DNA from: CAYOHY01 sp964403885
Lineage (GTDB): Bacteria > Actinomycetota > Coriobacteriia > Anaerosomatales > PHET01
NCBI GenBank assembly: GCA_964403885.1
Contig: CAYOHY010000032.1
Location: forward strand, 1-22,891
DNA length: 22,891 bases
Direction: 5' to 3'
A program made the position numbers and the translations under genes. This document shows positions 1 through 7,362 of the stretch, piece after piece. The notes beneath the pieces were generated by a model. It was not told where the DNA came from. It saw nothing but the letters and a program-made list of their open reading frames with translations, and did no database searches. The stretch's first letter is position 1. Each line of letters opens with the position of its first letter.

Positions 1-57
<57 letters not shown>

Positions 58-330
58 AATCGTTACGAGCCGAAGCCCGTATTTCACGAAGTTGTGATCC
101 GGTTCTATCCGGAGTGGTCCGCCTGCCATCGCCAGGAAAGCGATGCGGTTCGGACCTTTAAGAAGTCAATTCGGTTTGGTCTTTTGATAGACCCTCTCGA
201 GATTGACGGGTTCATTTCTTGGCTTGTCACAGTATCCGGTTTTCAAGGTTCAAGCTGCGGCGGATTCACCCATTACCCTGCGGTTTCTTCCCGCCGCTCA
301 CCGCTAGTCTGTTTCCAGCGGCGAGGAGAT
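58..330 (-). other. rRNA operon leader (pre-16S)
   Basis: This is the untranslated leader between the proximal candidate promoter (-10 near 331) and the mature 16S end. It holds no plausible gene on either strand. Two structures stand out. Bases 246-223 (minus) begin TTGAAAACCGGATACTG, resembling the TTGAAAAC/TTGAGAAC motifs that recur in rRNA leaders and spacers of Gram-positive bacteria, where they are linked to boxA antitermination or processing. Bases 156-116 can fold into a long hairpin: outer stem GGTCCG with CGGACC, inner stem ATCGC with GCGAT. An RNase III processing stem would need the 3' side of 16S, which is outside the window. Confidence 0.7.
116..156 (-). other. Hairpin in the pre-16S leader
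   Basis: On the minus strand, GGTCCG (156-151) pairs with CGGACC (121-116), and ATCGC (144-140) pairs with GCGAT (132-128) around a 7-nt loop. An extra GC pair extends the inner stem past a one-base bulge. It lies about 60 nt upstream of the mature 16S end, so it probably forms in the precursor RNA. No U-run follows, so it is not a terminator. Confidence 0.5.
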
Positions 331-359
331 ACATTACCGAGTCCCCTGTGCCGTGTCAA
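331..359 (-). promoter_or_regulatory. Candidate rrn promoter P3 (closest to 16S)
   Basis: The minus strand has a perfect -35 TTGACA (359-354), a 17-bp spacer and a weak -10 TAATGT (336-331). A perfect -35 with a poorer -10 is acceptable for an rRNA promoter. The start point would fall near 323, giving a leader of about 270 nt before the 16S. Identified by consensus only. Confidence 0.55.
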
Positions 360-547
360 CAAGCATTTCGAAGTTCTTTAGGGCGCTTCCGCGACCACTT
401 CGATGTCCGATCCAAGCCCCGTGAAGTGAGTGAAATCGGACCGGTGGCTGCGCTCTCATCGAACCCAGGAGCCCGTCAAGACGAGCCCCACTGCCACCTG
501 CTAGCGGTAGTTGATTTTCAATGCGTCCCGAAGGGGCGCGAGGAGGT

Positions 548-576
548 ACTTTACACGCGCCCCAGCCGGTTAGCAA
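548..576 (-). promoter_or_regulatory. Candidate rrn promoter P2
   Basis: The minus strand reads TTGCTA (576-571), a 17-bp spacer, then TAAAGT (553-548). Each hexamer matches the sigma70 consensus at 4 of 6 positions with ideal spacing. It lies downstream of the tyrS terminator and points at the 16S gene, which fits a tandem rRNA promoter arrangement. Confidence 0.45.
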
Positions 577-604
577 TAGAGAATCCCGGCTTCTTCGGGC
601 GTTC

Positions 605-632
605 TTTATACCCTCCCGGACGACGGAAACAA
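605..632 (-). promoter_or_regulatory. Candidate rrn promoter P1 (distal)
   Basis: The minus strand reads TTGTTT (632-627), a 16-bp spacer, then TATAAA (610-605). The -10 matches at 5 of 6 positions and the -35 at 3 of 6. It lies about 50 bp after the tyrS terminator and would give the longest pre-16S leader. Consensus-based only. Confidence 0.45.
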
Positions 633-683
633 CCGACTCGGCGCGATACCCGCGCTCCCGCTCGGATTGCGCGGAGCGGGCAC

Positions 684-722
684 GAAGAAAAGAGGGGCAC
701 GGCCCTGTCAGCCATGCCCCTC
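684..722 (-). terminator. Rho-independent terminator of tyrS
   Basis: On the minus strand, a 12-bp G+C-rich stem (arms 722-711 and 703-692, one G-U pair, 7-nt loop) is followed directly by TTTTCTT. It sits 85 bp after the tyrS stop codon and before the rRNA promoters. It therefore insulates rRNA transcription from tyrS. This is the clearest intrinsic terminator in the window. Confidence 0.92.
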
Positions 723-806
723 CGAGAGGTCGTGTTTCACGGTAGCGGGCCGATGTCGGCGAACGCCGCAACCCATCGACTACCCGTAGAGGCTGGGCGT
801 TGCGAG

Positions 807-2021
807 CTAGCTGCCCGCCCGCGCGATCGGCCGGCCGTAGCGGCGCTTGCCCACCTGTAGCAACTTACCTTCAACGTGTGCGCGCGCGTACTTATATACG
901 CCGGACGGCAATGCCTCGCCCTCGAGCTTCACTCCCCCGCCGTCGATGAGGCGGCGAGCCTCGGATGCCGAAGCCACGAGTCCCATCTCGGCGAGCAGGC
1001 CGGGCAGGTAGATCTCATCGGCGAGCTCGACCACGAACTCGGGGATGTCGGCGGGCGCCTGGTGTTGCTTGAACACGCGATCGAACGCGGCCTCGGCACC
1101 TTCTGCGTCGGTGTCGCCGTGGTAGAGCGACACGATCGCCCTCGCAAGCCGACGCTTCACGAGGTTTGGGTGCTCGGTGCCGGCGGTCAGTGCCGCCTCG
1201 AGCGAGTCAATCTCATCGACGGGGATCGACGTGCAGAGGCGGTAGTACTTGACCATGAGCTCGTCGGGGATCGACATGACCTTGCCGAACATGTCGTCGG
1301 CGGCGTCGGTGAGTCCGATGTAGTTGCCGTAGCTCTTGCTCATCTTCTGCACGCCGTCGGTACCCTCGAGCAGCGGCAACGTGAGCGCGCACTGCGGCTC
1401 CATGCCTGACTTCTCCATGAGCTCACGGCCGGCGAGCAGGTTGAACAGCTGATCGGTGCCCCCGAGCTCGACATCGGCCTCGATGGCGACAGAATCGTAT
1501 GCCTGCATCACGGGATAGAGGAACTCGTGAAGCGAGATGGGCTTGTTGTCCTTGTAGCGCTTGGAGAAGTCGTCGCGCTCGAGGATTCGGGCGACGGTGA
1601 ACTGGCTCGTCAACTTGAGGATCTGCTCGAAGTCGATCTTGCCCAGCCACTCGGAGTTGCGGCGCAGCTCGGTCTTCTCGGGATCGAGGATCTTGAACGC
1701 CTGCTCGATGTAGGTCTCGGCATTGGCCTCGATGTCGGCCAGGGTGAGCGGCGGACGCGTGGAGTTGCGTCCGGACGGATCACCGATGAGTGCGGTGAAG
1801 TCGCCGATGATGAGCACCACGGTGTGACCGAGGTCCTGGAACTGGCGGAGCTTGCGCAGAGGGACCGCATGACCCAGGTGCAGGTCGGGGGCGGTGGGGT
1901 CGACACCGAGCTTGGCGCGAAGGGGCTTGCCGCGCTCGAGCTTCTTGCGCAAGTCGGCTGCGGGCACGAGATCGGAAATACCGCTCTCGATGATATGGAG
2001 CTGCTCATCGGCAGGTAGCAC
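807..2021 (-). CDS. tyrS: Tyrosyl-tRNA synthetase
   Basis: A cytoplasmic class I synthetase that charges tRNA-Tyr with tyrosine using ATP. The 404-aa product has the HIGH-type motif HLGH at residues 48-51, a GGTDQLFN tyrosine-site segment, KMSKS at 226-230, and a C-terminal S4 RNA-binding domain from about 337. Length and layout fit the TyrZ-like bacterial type. The frame stays open upstream to 2138, but the start is taken as GTG at 2021: it follows GAGGAGG by 9 nt, and the product then begins LPADEQL, as family members do; the upstream extension is low-complexity Arg/Ala sequence. The gene is transcribed towards the rRNA operon but ends in its own terminator. No T-box leader was recognised in the 196-bp gap shared with the divergent PBP gene. 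Confidence 0.97.
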   Translation of the reverse strand: MLPADEQLHIIESGISDLVPAADLRKKLERGKPLRAKLGVDPTAPDLHLGHAVPLRKLRQFQDLGHTVVLIIGDFTALIGDPSGRNSTRPPLTLADIEANAETYIEQAFKILDPEKTELRRNSEWLGKIDFEQILKLTSQFTVARILERDDFSKRYKDNKPISLHEFLYPVMQAYDSVAIEADVELGGTDQLFNLLAGRELMEKSGMEPQCALTLPLLEGTDGVQKMSKSYGNYIGLTDAADDMFGKVMSIPDELMVKYYRLCTSIPVDEIDSLEAALTAGTEHPNLVKRRLARAIVSLYHGDTDAEGAEAAFDRVFKQHQAPADIPEFVVELADEIYLPGLLAEMGLVASASEARRLIDGGGVKLEGEALPSGVYKYARAHVEGKLLQVGKRRYGRPIARAGS

Positions 2022-2030
2022 TGAAGCGAT

Positions 2031-2037
2031 CCTCCTC
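2031..2037 (-). promoter_or_regulatory. tyrS ribosome binding site (fixes a GTG start)
   Basis: GAGGAGG on the minus strand, 9 nt before the GTG at 2021. It decides the start against several in-frame upstream ATG codons, none of which has a comparable Shine-Dalgarno sequence. Confidence 0.85.
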
Positions 2038-2217
2038 GGATTTACGCCACCGGTAACGGCGCGGCGACGGGCCGCCGGCATCCGGGCGGTGGCGTGAGGT
2101 TTGCGTGTCATACTAGCAAATGAACCCGTGTCGCCCACGCGCGAGACCGGCGTTCAACTCACTCCCTGCGCACGGCACGGACCCGCACATGACCACCATC
2201 GCCTGAGGATTCGACGA

Positions 2218-4827
2218 ATGACGCAACGCCGCTCCCCGAACGACCCTGCTCCGCGCCCGCGCCCGAGGCCGCGCGGCGACTCTCGCCAGCCATCGACACG
2301 GCCGAGGGCGAACGCGTCATCGGGGGCGCGCGGCCAGGGTTCGACGAGGCCTCGCCAGGCTCAGGGCCGCCCGCGCCCGAGTCAGCAGCGTCGCCCGGCA
2401 CCCAGGCGCGGTGGATTCGGCCGCTTCGTGCGCGGTCTTCTGCTGTTCATGCTGTTGGTAGCGATCGCCGTGGGCATCACCGGGTGCGCCGTCTACACGT
2501 CGATGGCCAAGCAGCTGCCCGACCCCGACATGGCGGACGCGCGTGGCCGAGACCAGACGAGCATCATCTACGACAGCAAGGGCAACGTGCTGGTCAAGCT
2601 CTATGCCGAGGAGAACAGGCAGGACATCTCGCTGAAGCGGATGCCCGTACACCTGCGACAAGCGGTCGTCGCGACGGAGGACCGGCGCTTCTACGAGCAC
2701 GAGGGCCTCGACCCCATCGGCATCAGTCGCGCGCTCGTCACCGACGTCATCTTGGGCAAGAAGGCCCAGGGCGGCTCGACGATCACGCAGCAGTACGTCA
2801 AGCAGGCCTTCGTCACCTCAGAGAAGACACTCAAGCGCAAGGTGCAAGAAGCGATCTTGGCCCAGCGCATCGACAAGCGCTACTCGAAGGACCAGATACT
2901 CGAGCGCTACCTCAACACCATCTACTTCGGACATGGGGCCTACGGCGTTGAGGCGGCTGCGCGTGCCTACTTTGGCAAGAGCGTGACGGAGCTGACCGTC
3001 CCGGAGTCGGCCATGATCGCGGGCGTCATCAAGTCGCCGGGTCGCTACTCTCCCTACTTGGATCCCGAGGCCGCGAGGGAGCGTCGCGACATCGTGCTCA
3101 AGCAGATGCGCGATCAGGGCTACATCGATGAGGCCACCTACACCGAGGCGGCCGCTTCCGACATCAAGGTGGCGGGGCTCAAGAAGTCCTCGGCGAAGGC
3201 GCCCTACTTCGTGGAGTGGGTCAAGGAGCAGCTGATCGCCAAGTACGGCGAGCGTGCGGTGTACCGAGGCGGGTTGCGTGTGCGCACGACGCTCGACCCC
3301 GTTGCACAGGCTGCGGCCGAGCGTGCGGTGACCTCTATCCTCAACAGGAAGGGTGATCCGTCGGCAGCGATCGTGGCGGTCAAGCCCGGAACCGGCGAGA
3401 TCGTGGCGATGGTGGGCGGCCGCGACTTCAAGACACAGCAGTACAACGTGGCGACCCAGGGCAAACGACAGCCCGGATCGTCGTTCAAGCCGTTCGTCCT
3501 GGCGACGGCTCTCTCCGAAGGAGTGAGCCCCGAGAAGGCGTACGAGAGCGGCCCGGTCAAACTCAAGGTGGGAGACCAGACCTGGAGCGTCACCGGCGCC
3601 CATGGCTCGACCAAGGGCCCGTTGAGGCTGCGGCCGGCCACCGAGCAGTCGGTGAACTCCGTCTACGCGCAGCTCATCGTCGACGTTGGCGCCGACAAGG
3701 TGGTCAAGACCGCCGAGAAGCTGGGCATCTCGAAGGGCATCGAGCCCGTGCCGGCCATCGCGCTTGGCGGCCTCGAGCACGGCGTGTCGCCGCTGGAGAT
3801 GGCGAACGCCTACGCGACGTTCGCCTCGGGCGGCGTGCGCGCCAAGCCCTACGGTATCGCACGAGTCCAGGAGCGCAGCGGCAAGGTCCTGCAGACATCC
3901 TCCCCTGTCCGGGAAAAGGCCATCGATCCCGCGGTCGCCTATCTGACCACAGACATCCTCAAGGGCGTCATCGCGCGCGGCACGGGGACCGGCGCTCAGA
4001 TCGGTCGACCCGCCGCGGGCAAGACCGGCACCACCCAGCAGAACCGCGACGCGTGGTTCGTGGGCTACACCCCCGACCTGGCCGCCGCCGTCTGGGTGGG
4101 CTATCCCGACTCACAGCGCGAGATGAACTCGGTCCACGGGCGCCAGGTGACGGGCGGGTCGTTCCCGGCCGACATCTGGGCGAGCTTCATGCGCAATGCC
4201 CTGGCCGACACGCCGAAGACGTCGTTTCCCCGCCCCGGTGGCCTGACCACGGTCAAGGTGTGCTCGGAGAGCGGTGGCACCGCGACGCCGTTCTGCCCCA
4301 AGCCCATCTCGGCGCTCGTGCTCGCGAAGTACAAGCCCGAGCCGTGCACTGTCCACACCATGCCGGTCGAGGTGGCCGTCCCCAAGCTGGTGGGCCTCAC
4401 CAAGGAGGCGGCGCTCGCGCGCATCGCGCAGCTCAAGCTGACACCCAAGGTCACCGAGAAGGTCGTTCCCGGCGTCGCGGCCGGCGTCGTCGCACAGCAG
4501 ACACCGTCGGCAGGAACCAAACTCAAGGCCGGAGCGGTGGTCACGATCGTGGTGGCGACCGGCGATGCGGGCGACAAGCCCCCGACAGCCGCGTTCACTC
4601 CACCGAGCGATCCCAAGGCCGGCAAGCCGGCGACGCTCGACGCGAGCACCTCCAAAGACGACGGCACGATCACGACGTACTACTGGGAGTTCGGAGACGG
4701 CCAGACCGGCTCGGGCAAGACCGTCCAGCACACGTGGGCCACGCCGGGCACCTACGAAGTGACACTCTGGGTGACCGACAACAAGGGGCAGCAGGCGTCG
4801 GTGACAAGGGTCATCGTAGTGAAGTAA
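2218..4827 (+). CDS. Class A penicillin-binding protein with PASTA and PKD domains
   Basis: A bifunctional peptidoglycan synthase anchored in the membrane with its catalytic domains outside (869 aa). Residues 2-68 form an Arg/Pro-rich, probably disordered cytoplasmic tail, and one membrane helix spans about 70-94. The GT51 glycosyltransferase has TEDRRFYEHEG (catalytic Glu154), GGSTITQQ (185-192) and KRYSKDQILERYLN. The transpeptidase has SSFK (Ser421 nucleophile), SVN (478-480) and KTGT (602-605). A Cys-containing linker (residues 682, 693, 710) leads to a PASTA domain (about 715-783) and a PKD fold (about 787-869) with WEFGDG, then GTYEVTLWVTD. PASTA tails are common in actinobacterial PBPs; the added PKD is unusual. 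The ATG start follows TGAGGA by 8 nt; the frame is open upstream to 2101 without a better site. The gene diverges from tyrS and faces the U32 gene. Confidence 0.95.
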   Translation: MTQRRSPNDPAPRPRPRPRGDSRQPSTRPRANASSGARGQGSTRPRQAQGRPRPSQQRRPAPRRGGFGRFVRGLLLFMLLVAIAVGITGCAVYTSMAKQLPDPDMADARGRDQTSIIYDSKGNVLVKLYAEENRQDISLKRMPVHLRQAVVATEDRRFYEHEGLDPIGISRALVTDVILGKKAQGGSTITQQYVKQAFVTSEKTLKRKVQEAILAQRIDKRYSKDQILERYLNTIYFGHGAYGVEAAARAYFGKSVTELTVPESAMIAGVIKSPGRYSPYLDPEAARERRDIVLKQMRDQGYIDEATYTEAAASDIKVAGLKKSSAKAPYFVEWVKEQLIAKYGERAVYRGGLRVRTTLDPVAQAAAERAVTSILNRKGDPSAAIVAVKPGTGEIVAMVGGRDFKTQQYNVATQGKRQPGSSFKPFVLATALSEGVSPEKAYESGPVKLKVGDQTWSVTGAHGSTKGPLRLRPATEQSVNSVYAQLIVDVGADKVVKTAEKLGISKGIEPVPAIALGGLEHGVSPLEMANAYATFASGGVRAKPYGIARVQERSGKVLQTSSPVREKAIDPAVAYLTTDILKGVIARGTGTGAQIGRPAAGKTGTTQQNRDAWFVGYTPDLAAAVWVGYPDSQREMNSVHGRQVTGGSFPADIWASFMRNALADTPKTSFPRPGGLTTVKVCSESGGTATPFCPKPISALVLAKYKPEPCTVHTMPVEVAVPKLVGLTKEAALARIAQLKLTPKVTEKVVPGVAAGVVAQQTPSAGTKLKAGAVVTIVVATGDAGDKPPTAAFTPPSDPKAGKPATLDASTSKDDGTITTYYWEFGDGQTGSGKTVQHTWATPGTYEVTLWVTDNKGQQASVTRVIVVK

Positions 4828-4834
4828 ACGCGTC

Positions 4835-7255
4835 CTACTTCACGCCTCGGAAGAAGTGGCCGGTCGTCGTGGCGCCCCTGTCGGGGCTGCGGAGATCCCG
4901 GCCACTTCTCGTTATACCGAGCGCGGCCCGCAAGGCAGCGACATGCGCAGCCGCCTGCCCCGGCGACTCGAGATCGAGATCGAGTCGCACCGCAGCCACA
5001 CCCGCCTCCACGATCTCCGCGAGCGATGACGTCACGTCGAGCGGAACCGCGTTGTAGACGTGGCTGCGACCCGTGGGGTCGGTGGCGACCGGGAACCGAT
5101 AGCCTTTGCGGTCCTTGAGGTAGTGGGGCTGCCTGCGGCGCGCGCACGTCTCGCAGGCACGGCTGCACTCCCCCCGCGACATGAGGATGCAGTGCTCGGT
5201 GACCATGACCTCCTGGCGGCCCGCCACGGCCACGCCCAGCGGCACCGCGCTCGACGACGCGACCTCGGCGATCTGGCGCACGGAGAGCTCGGGGGAGAGC
5301 CAGACGAACGACGCACCCATGTCCGCGAGCTCGGCGACGGCGTAGGCGTTGAGCGCGTTCAGCGACCAGTGGGCCTCGACCGACGCACCCTGGCGGGCGG
5401 CTCGCGCGACGTGCCCGATCGTGCCGGCGACGACGCGCGTGCCGGGGTACGCAAGCGCGAGATGCGTCTCGAGCTCGGCATCGTGCGCGATGCGAGGTAG
5501 GTAGGGCGTGACCCCATCAGGCACGGGTGCATCTCCGAGCGCCCACGCGGGCACCTGCACGCTATCGGCCCCGGCCTCAAGACAGGCTGCTGCCGACTCG
5601 AGATCGGCGACAACCGCGACCACCGCGGGCACCCGGGCTGCGGAGGGCCGGCGAGCGCCCGATATCTTTGGCACGCGCGGCGTTGTAGGCCTTCGAGCGG
5701 CCCACTGTTCCAGCACAACACCCTCATAGTCCTCGATCGCCTCTCGGCGCACGCGATGAAGCACGGAAAAGCCGATGCCGGCGCCGGGCGACAGGACGAT
5801 ATCCCAGGCACCCGTCACGAACGCTGTGCCGCCGAAGCGACCCACGTGCTCAGCGATGTCGTCGGCGCTCACGGGGCGCGTCCTAGCCGGCTCCACGACC
5901 GGGCCCAGCGCGGATCCGCAGCGGCCGGAGGCGTCTCGAACCTCGACCGACAGCGGTTCGCCGATGACCATCCGCACCGCGACGTCGAGTGTCACCGGTG
6001 CCGAGGATGCGGCGTCTGAGAACGTCCTGCCTGCAGCCGCCGAAAGCGCCGCGTTGCGCACCCGGAAGACGCGGTCGCCCACGGAGGCCGGCTCGATGAG
6101 AGTGACGGTCACCGTCTCCCCTCCCGGCGCGCTACGATGGGCCGCACCAGAGAACACCATCTCGCCCACCGGCTGAGCGAACCTGCCGCGCGACGTCCAG
6201 ACTTCGATGGTGTCCTCGGCGTCAAGTGCGGTGTCGAGGGAAAGGGTAGCCGTGGCACCCTGGGTCGCCGCGATCCGGCCGACGAGCACACCCCGGTTGT
6301 TGGGCCTGCGGTAGCTCATCATCTCGTTGCCACGCTCGCCCACGAGGTAGGCCTCGGTGAAGCCTCGGCTGAACGCCTCACCGAGCACGGCGAGCTCCCC
6401 GTCCCTCACCTCGTAGGACTCGGGAGAACCGGCAGCGCGATCCAGCGCCGCGCGATAGACGCCGGTCACGAGCGCCACATACTCAGGGCTCTTCATGCGA
6501 CCCTCGATCTTGAGCGCGGCGACGCCTGCCTCGACGTACCTGGGCAAGACCGCGACGCCTGCGAGGTCTTTGGGTGAGAGCAGGTGCGCTCCCGGGGTGT
6601 CGATCACGGCGTCGGCAGAATCGGTCAACTCGTAGGGCAACCGGCATGGCTGCGCACACATGCCTCGGTTGGCCGAGCGCTGCCCGATGAGCGAGGAGAG
6701 CAGACACTGGCCGGAGTAGCACACGCAGATCGCGCCGTGCACGAACGATTCGACCTCTGTCGCCGACTCGCGGCCGGCAGCGACAAGTGTCGCAATCTCG
6801 CCGAGCGAGGTCTCGCGAGCCAGTGTCACCCGAGAGATGCCGCGACCAGCTAGCACGCGCACGGACTCGGAGTTGTGGATGTTCATCTGGGTCGAGGCGT
6901 GCACGCGTACATGCGGCAGCGTCTCACGCACCACACGCAGGAGCCCAAGGTCTTGCACGATCACCGCGTCGACACCTGCGGTCCACGCATCATCGACCAG
7001 CCGCAGTGCATCTTCGACCTCGCCCGGCAACACGACCACGTTGGCCGTCAGGTAGACCTTCGCCCCGCGAAGATGCGCGAACCGGGTGGCCTCGGCGAGC
7101 GTCTCAACGGTGAAGTTCTCGGCGCTTCGGCGGGCGTTCAGGCGGTCGACGCCGAGGTAGACCGCGTCGGCTCCTGCGGCGACGGCCGCCCTGAGGGCAT
7201 CGGGGCTGCCGGCGGGTGCGAGCAGCTCAGGGATGTGGTGCGGTGTGTTGGGCAC
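4835..7255 (-). CDS. U32-family protein (RlhA/TrhP-like tRNA/rRNA hydroxylation type)
   Basis: Members such as E. coli RlhA and TrhP make 5-hydroxycytidine or 5-hydroxyuridine in RNA from prephenate-derived chemistry; the old 'collagenase' label is doubtful. The 806-aa form has an N-terminal barrel opening LLAPAGSPDALRAAV and the U32 signature at about 169-188 (FVHGAICVCYSGQC). Further cysteines follow at GMCAQPC. A middle region resembles DUF3656. A C-terminal second barrel has another Cys cluster (HCILM, then GECSRACETC near 690-705). Two Cys clusters suggest iron-sulfur binding. The start is uncertain: GTG 7255 follows GAGG closely and leaves a family-like N-terminus, while the frame is open to a GTG at 7354. 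The exact RNA substrate cannot be read from sequence. It lies between two PBP genes on the opposite strand. Confidence 0.9.
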   Translation of the reverse strand: MPNTPHHIPELLAPAGSPDALRAAVAAGADAVYLGVDRLNARRSAENFTVETLAEATRFAHLRGAKVYLTANVVVLPGEVEDALRLVDDAWTAGVDAVIVQDLGLLRVVRETLPHVRVHASTQMNIHNSESVRVLAGRGISRVTLARETSLGEIATLVAAGRESATEVESFVHGAICVCYSGQCLLSSLIGQRSANRGMCAQPCRLPYELTDSADAVIDTPGAHLLSPKDLAGVAVLPRYVEAGVAALKIEGRMKSPEYVALVTGVYRAALDRAAGSPESYEVRDGELAVLGEAFSRGFTEAYLVGERGNEMMSYRRPNNRGVLVGRIAATQGATATLSLDTALDAEDTIEVWTSRGRFAQPVGEMVFSGAAHRSAPGGETVTVTLIEPASVGDRVFRVRNAALSAAAGRTFSDAASSAPVTLDVAVRMVIGEPLSVEVRDASGRCGSALGPVVEPARTRPVSADDIAEHVGRFGGTAFVTGAWDIVLSPGAGIGFSVLHRVRREAIEDYEGVVLEQWAARRPTTPRVPKISGARRPSAARVPAVVAVVADLESAAACLEAGADSVQVPAWALGDAPVPDGVTPYLPRIAHDAELETHLALAYPGTRVVAGTIGHVARAARQGASVEAHWSLNALNAYAVAELADMGASFVWLSPELSVRQIAEVASSSAVPLGVAVAGRQEVMVTEHCILMSRGECSRACETCARRRQPHYLKDRKGYRFPVATDPTGRSHVYNAVPLDVTSSLAEIVEAGVAAVRLDLDLESPGQAAAHVAALRAALGITRSGRDLRSPDRGATTTGHFFRGVK
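4852..4909. terminator. Long inverted repeat, possible terminator for the PBP gene, inside the U32 3' coding end
   Basis: A 12-bp perfect inverted repeat (4852-4863 and 4898-4909, AGAAGTGGCCGG and its complement) encloses a smaller hairpin, GCCCC/GGGGC (4874-4887). It begins 25 bp after the PBP stop codon. It is not followed by a clean U-run on either strand (plus side: CGTTAT), so it is a weak intrinsic terminator or an RNA-stabilising stem. It lies within the last codons of the facing U32 gene. Confidence 0.55.
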
Positions 7256-7333
7256 GTGTCCTCGCAGGGGAACGACTGAGTGACGGTTCAAAGTGATTGG
7301 CACGGGTTTCGCCCCGATAAGCGACAATGTAAC

Positions 7334-7357
7334 ACCACGAGACCACGAGACCACGGA
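7334..7357. repeat. Three tandem 8-bp repeats before the second PBP gene
   Basis: ACCACGAG occurs twice in tandem (7334-7341, 7342-7349), followed by ACCACGGA (7350-7357). The last unit merges with the GGAGAG Shine-Dalgarno of the PBP gene starting at 7363. The repeat lies in the divergent control region with the U32 gene. It could be a slippage-prone tract or a protein-binding site. Confidence 0.6.
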
Positions 7358-7362
7358 GAGAC

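Noticed and set aside
219..860. Plus-strand open frame of 213 codons across the rRNA leader
   Set aside because: It crosses the rRNA promoters, the leader and the tyrS terminator and ends inside tyrS. The product has no recognisable fold.
2022..2217. Promoter pair between tyrS and the first PBP (TAGTAT or CATACT near 2110)
   Set aside because: No matching -35 box at 16-18 bp on either strand, so the call would be guesswork.
2480..2490. Lipoprotein-like motif ITGC at the end of the PBP membrane helix (Cys90)
   Set aside because: It comes after a 70-residue cytoplasmic tail, far too long for a lipoprotein signal. Class A PBPs keep this helix as an anchor.
7256..7354. A 33-codon longer N-terminus for the U32 protein
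   Set aside because: No good ribosome site was seen at 7354, and the extra residues precede the point where the family usually begins. The start remains uncertain and is not excluded.
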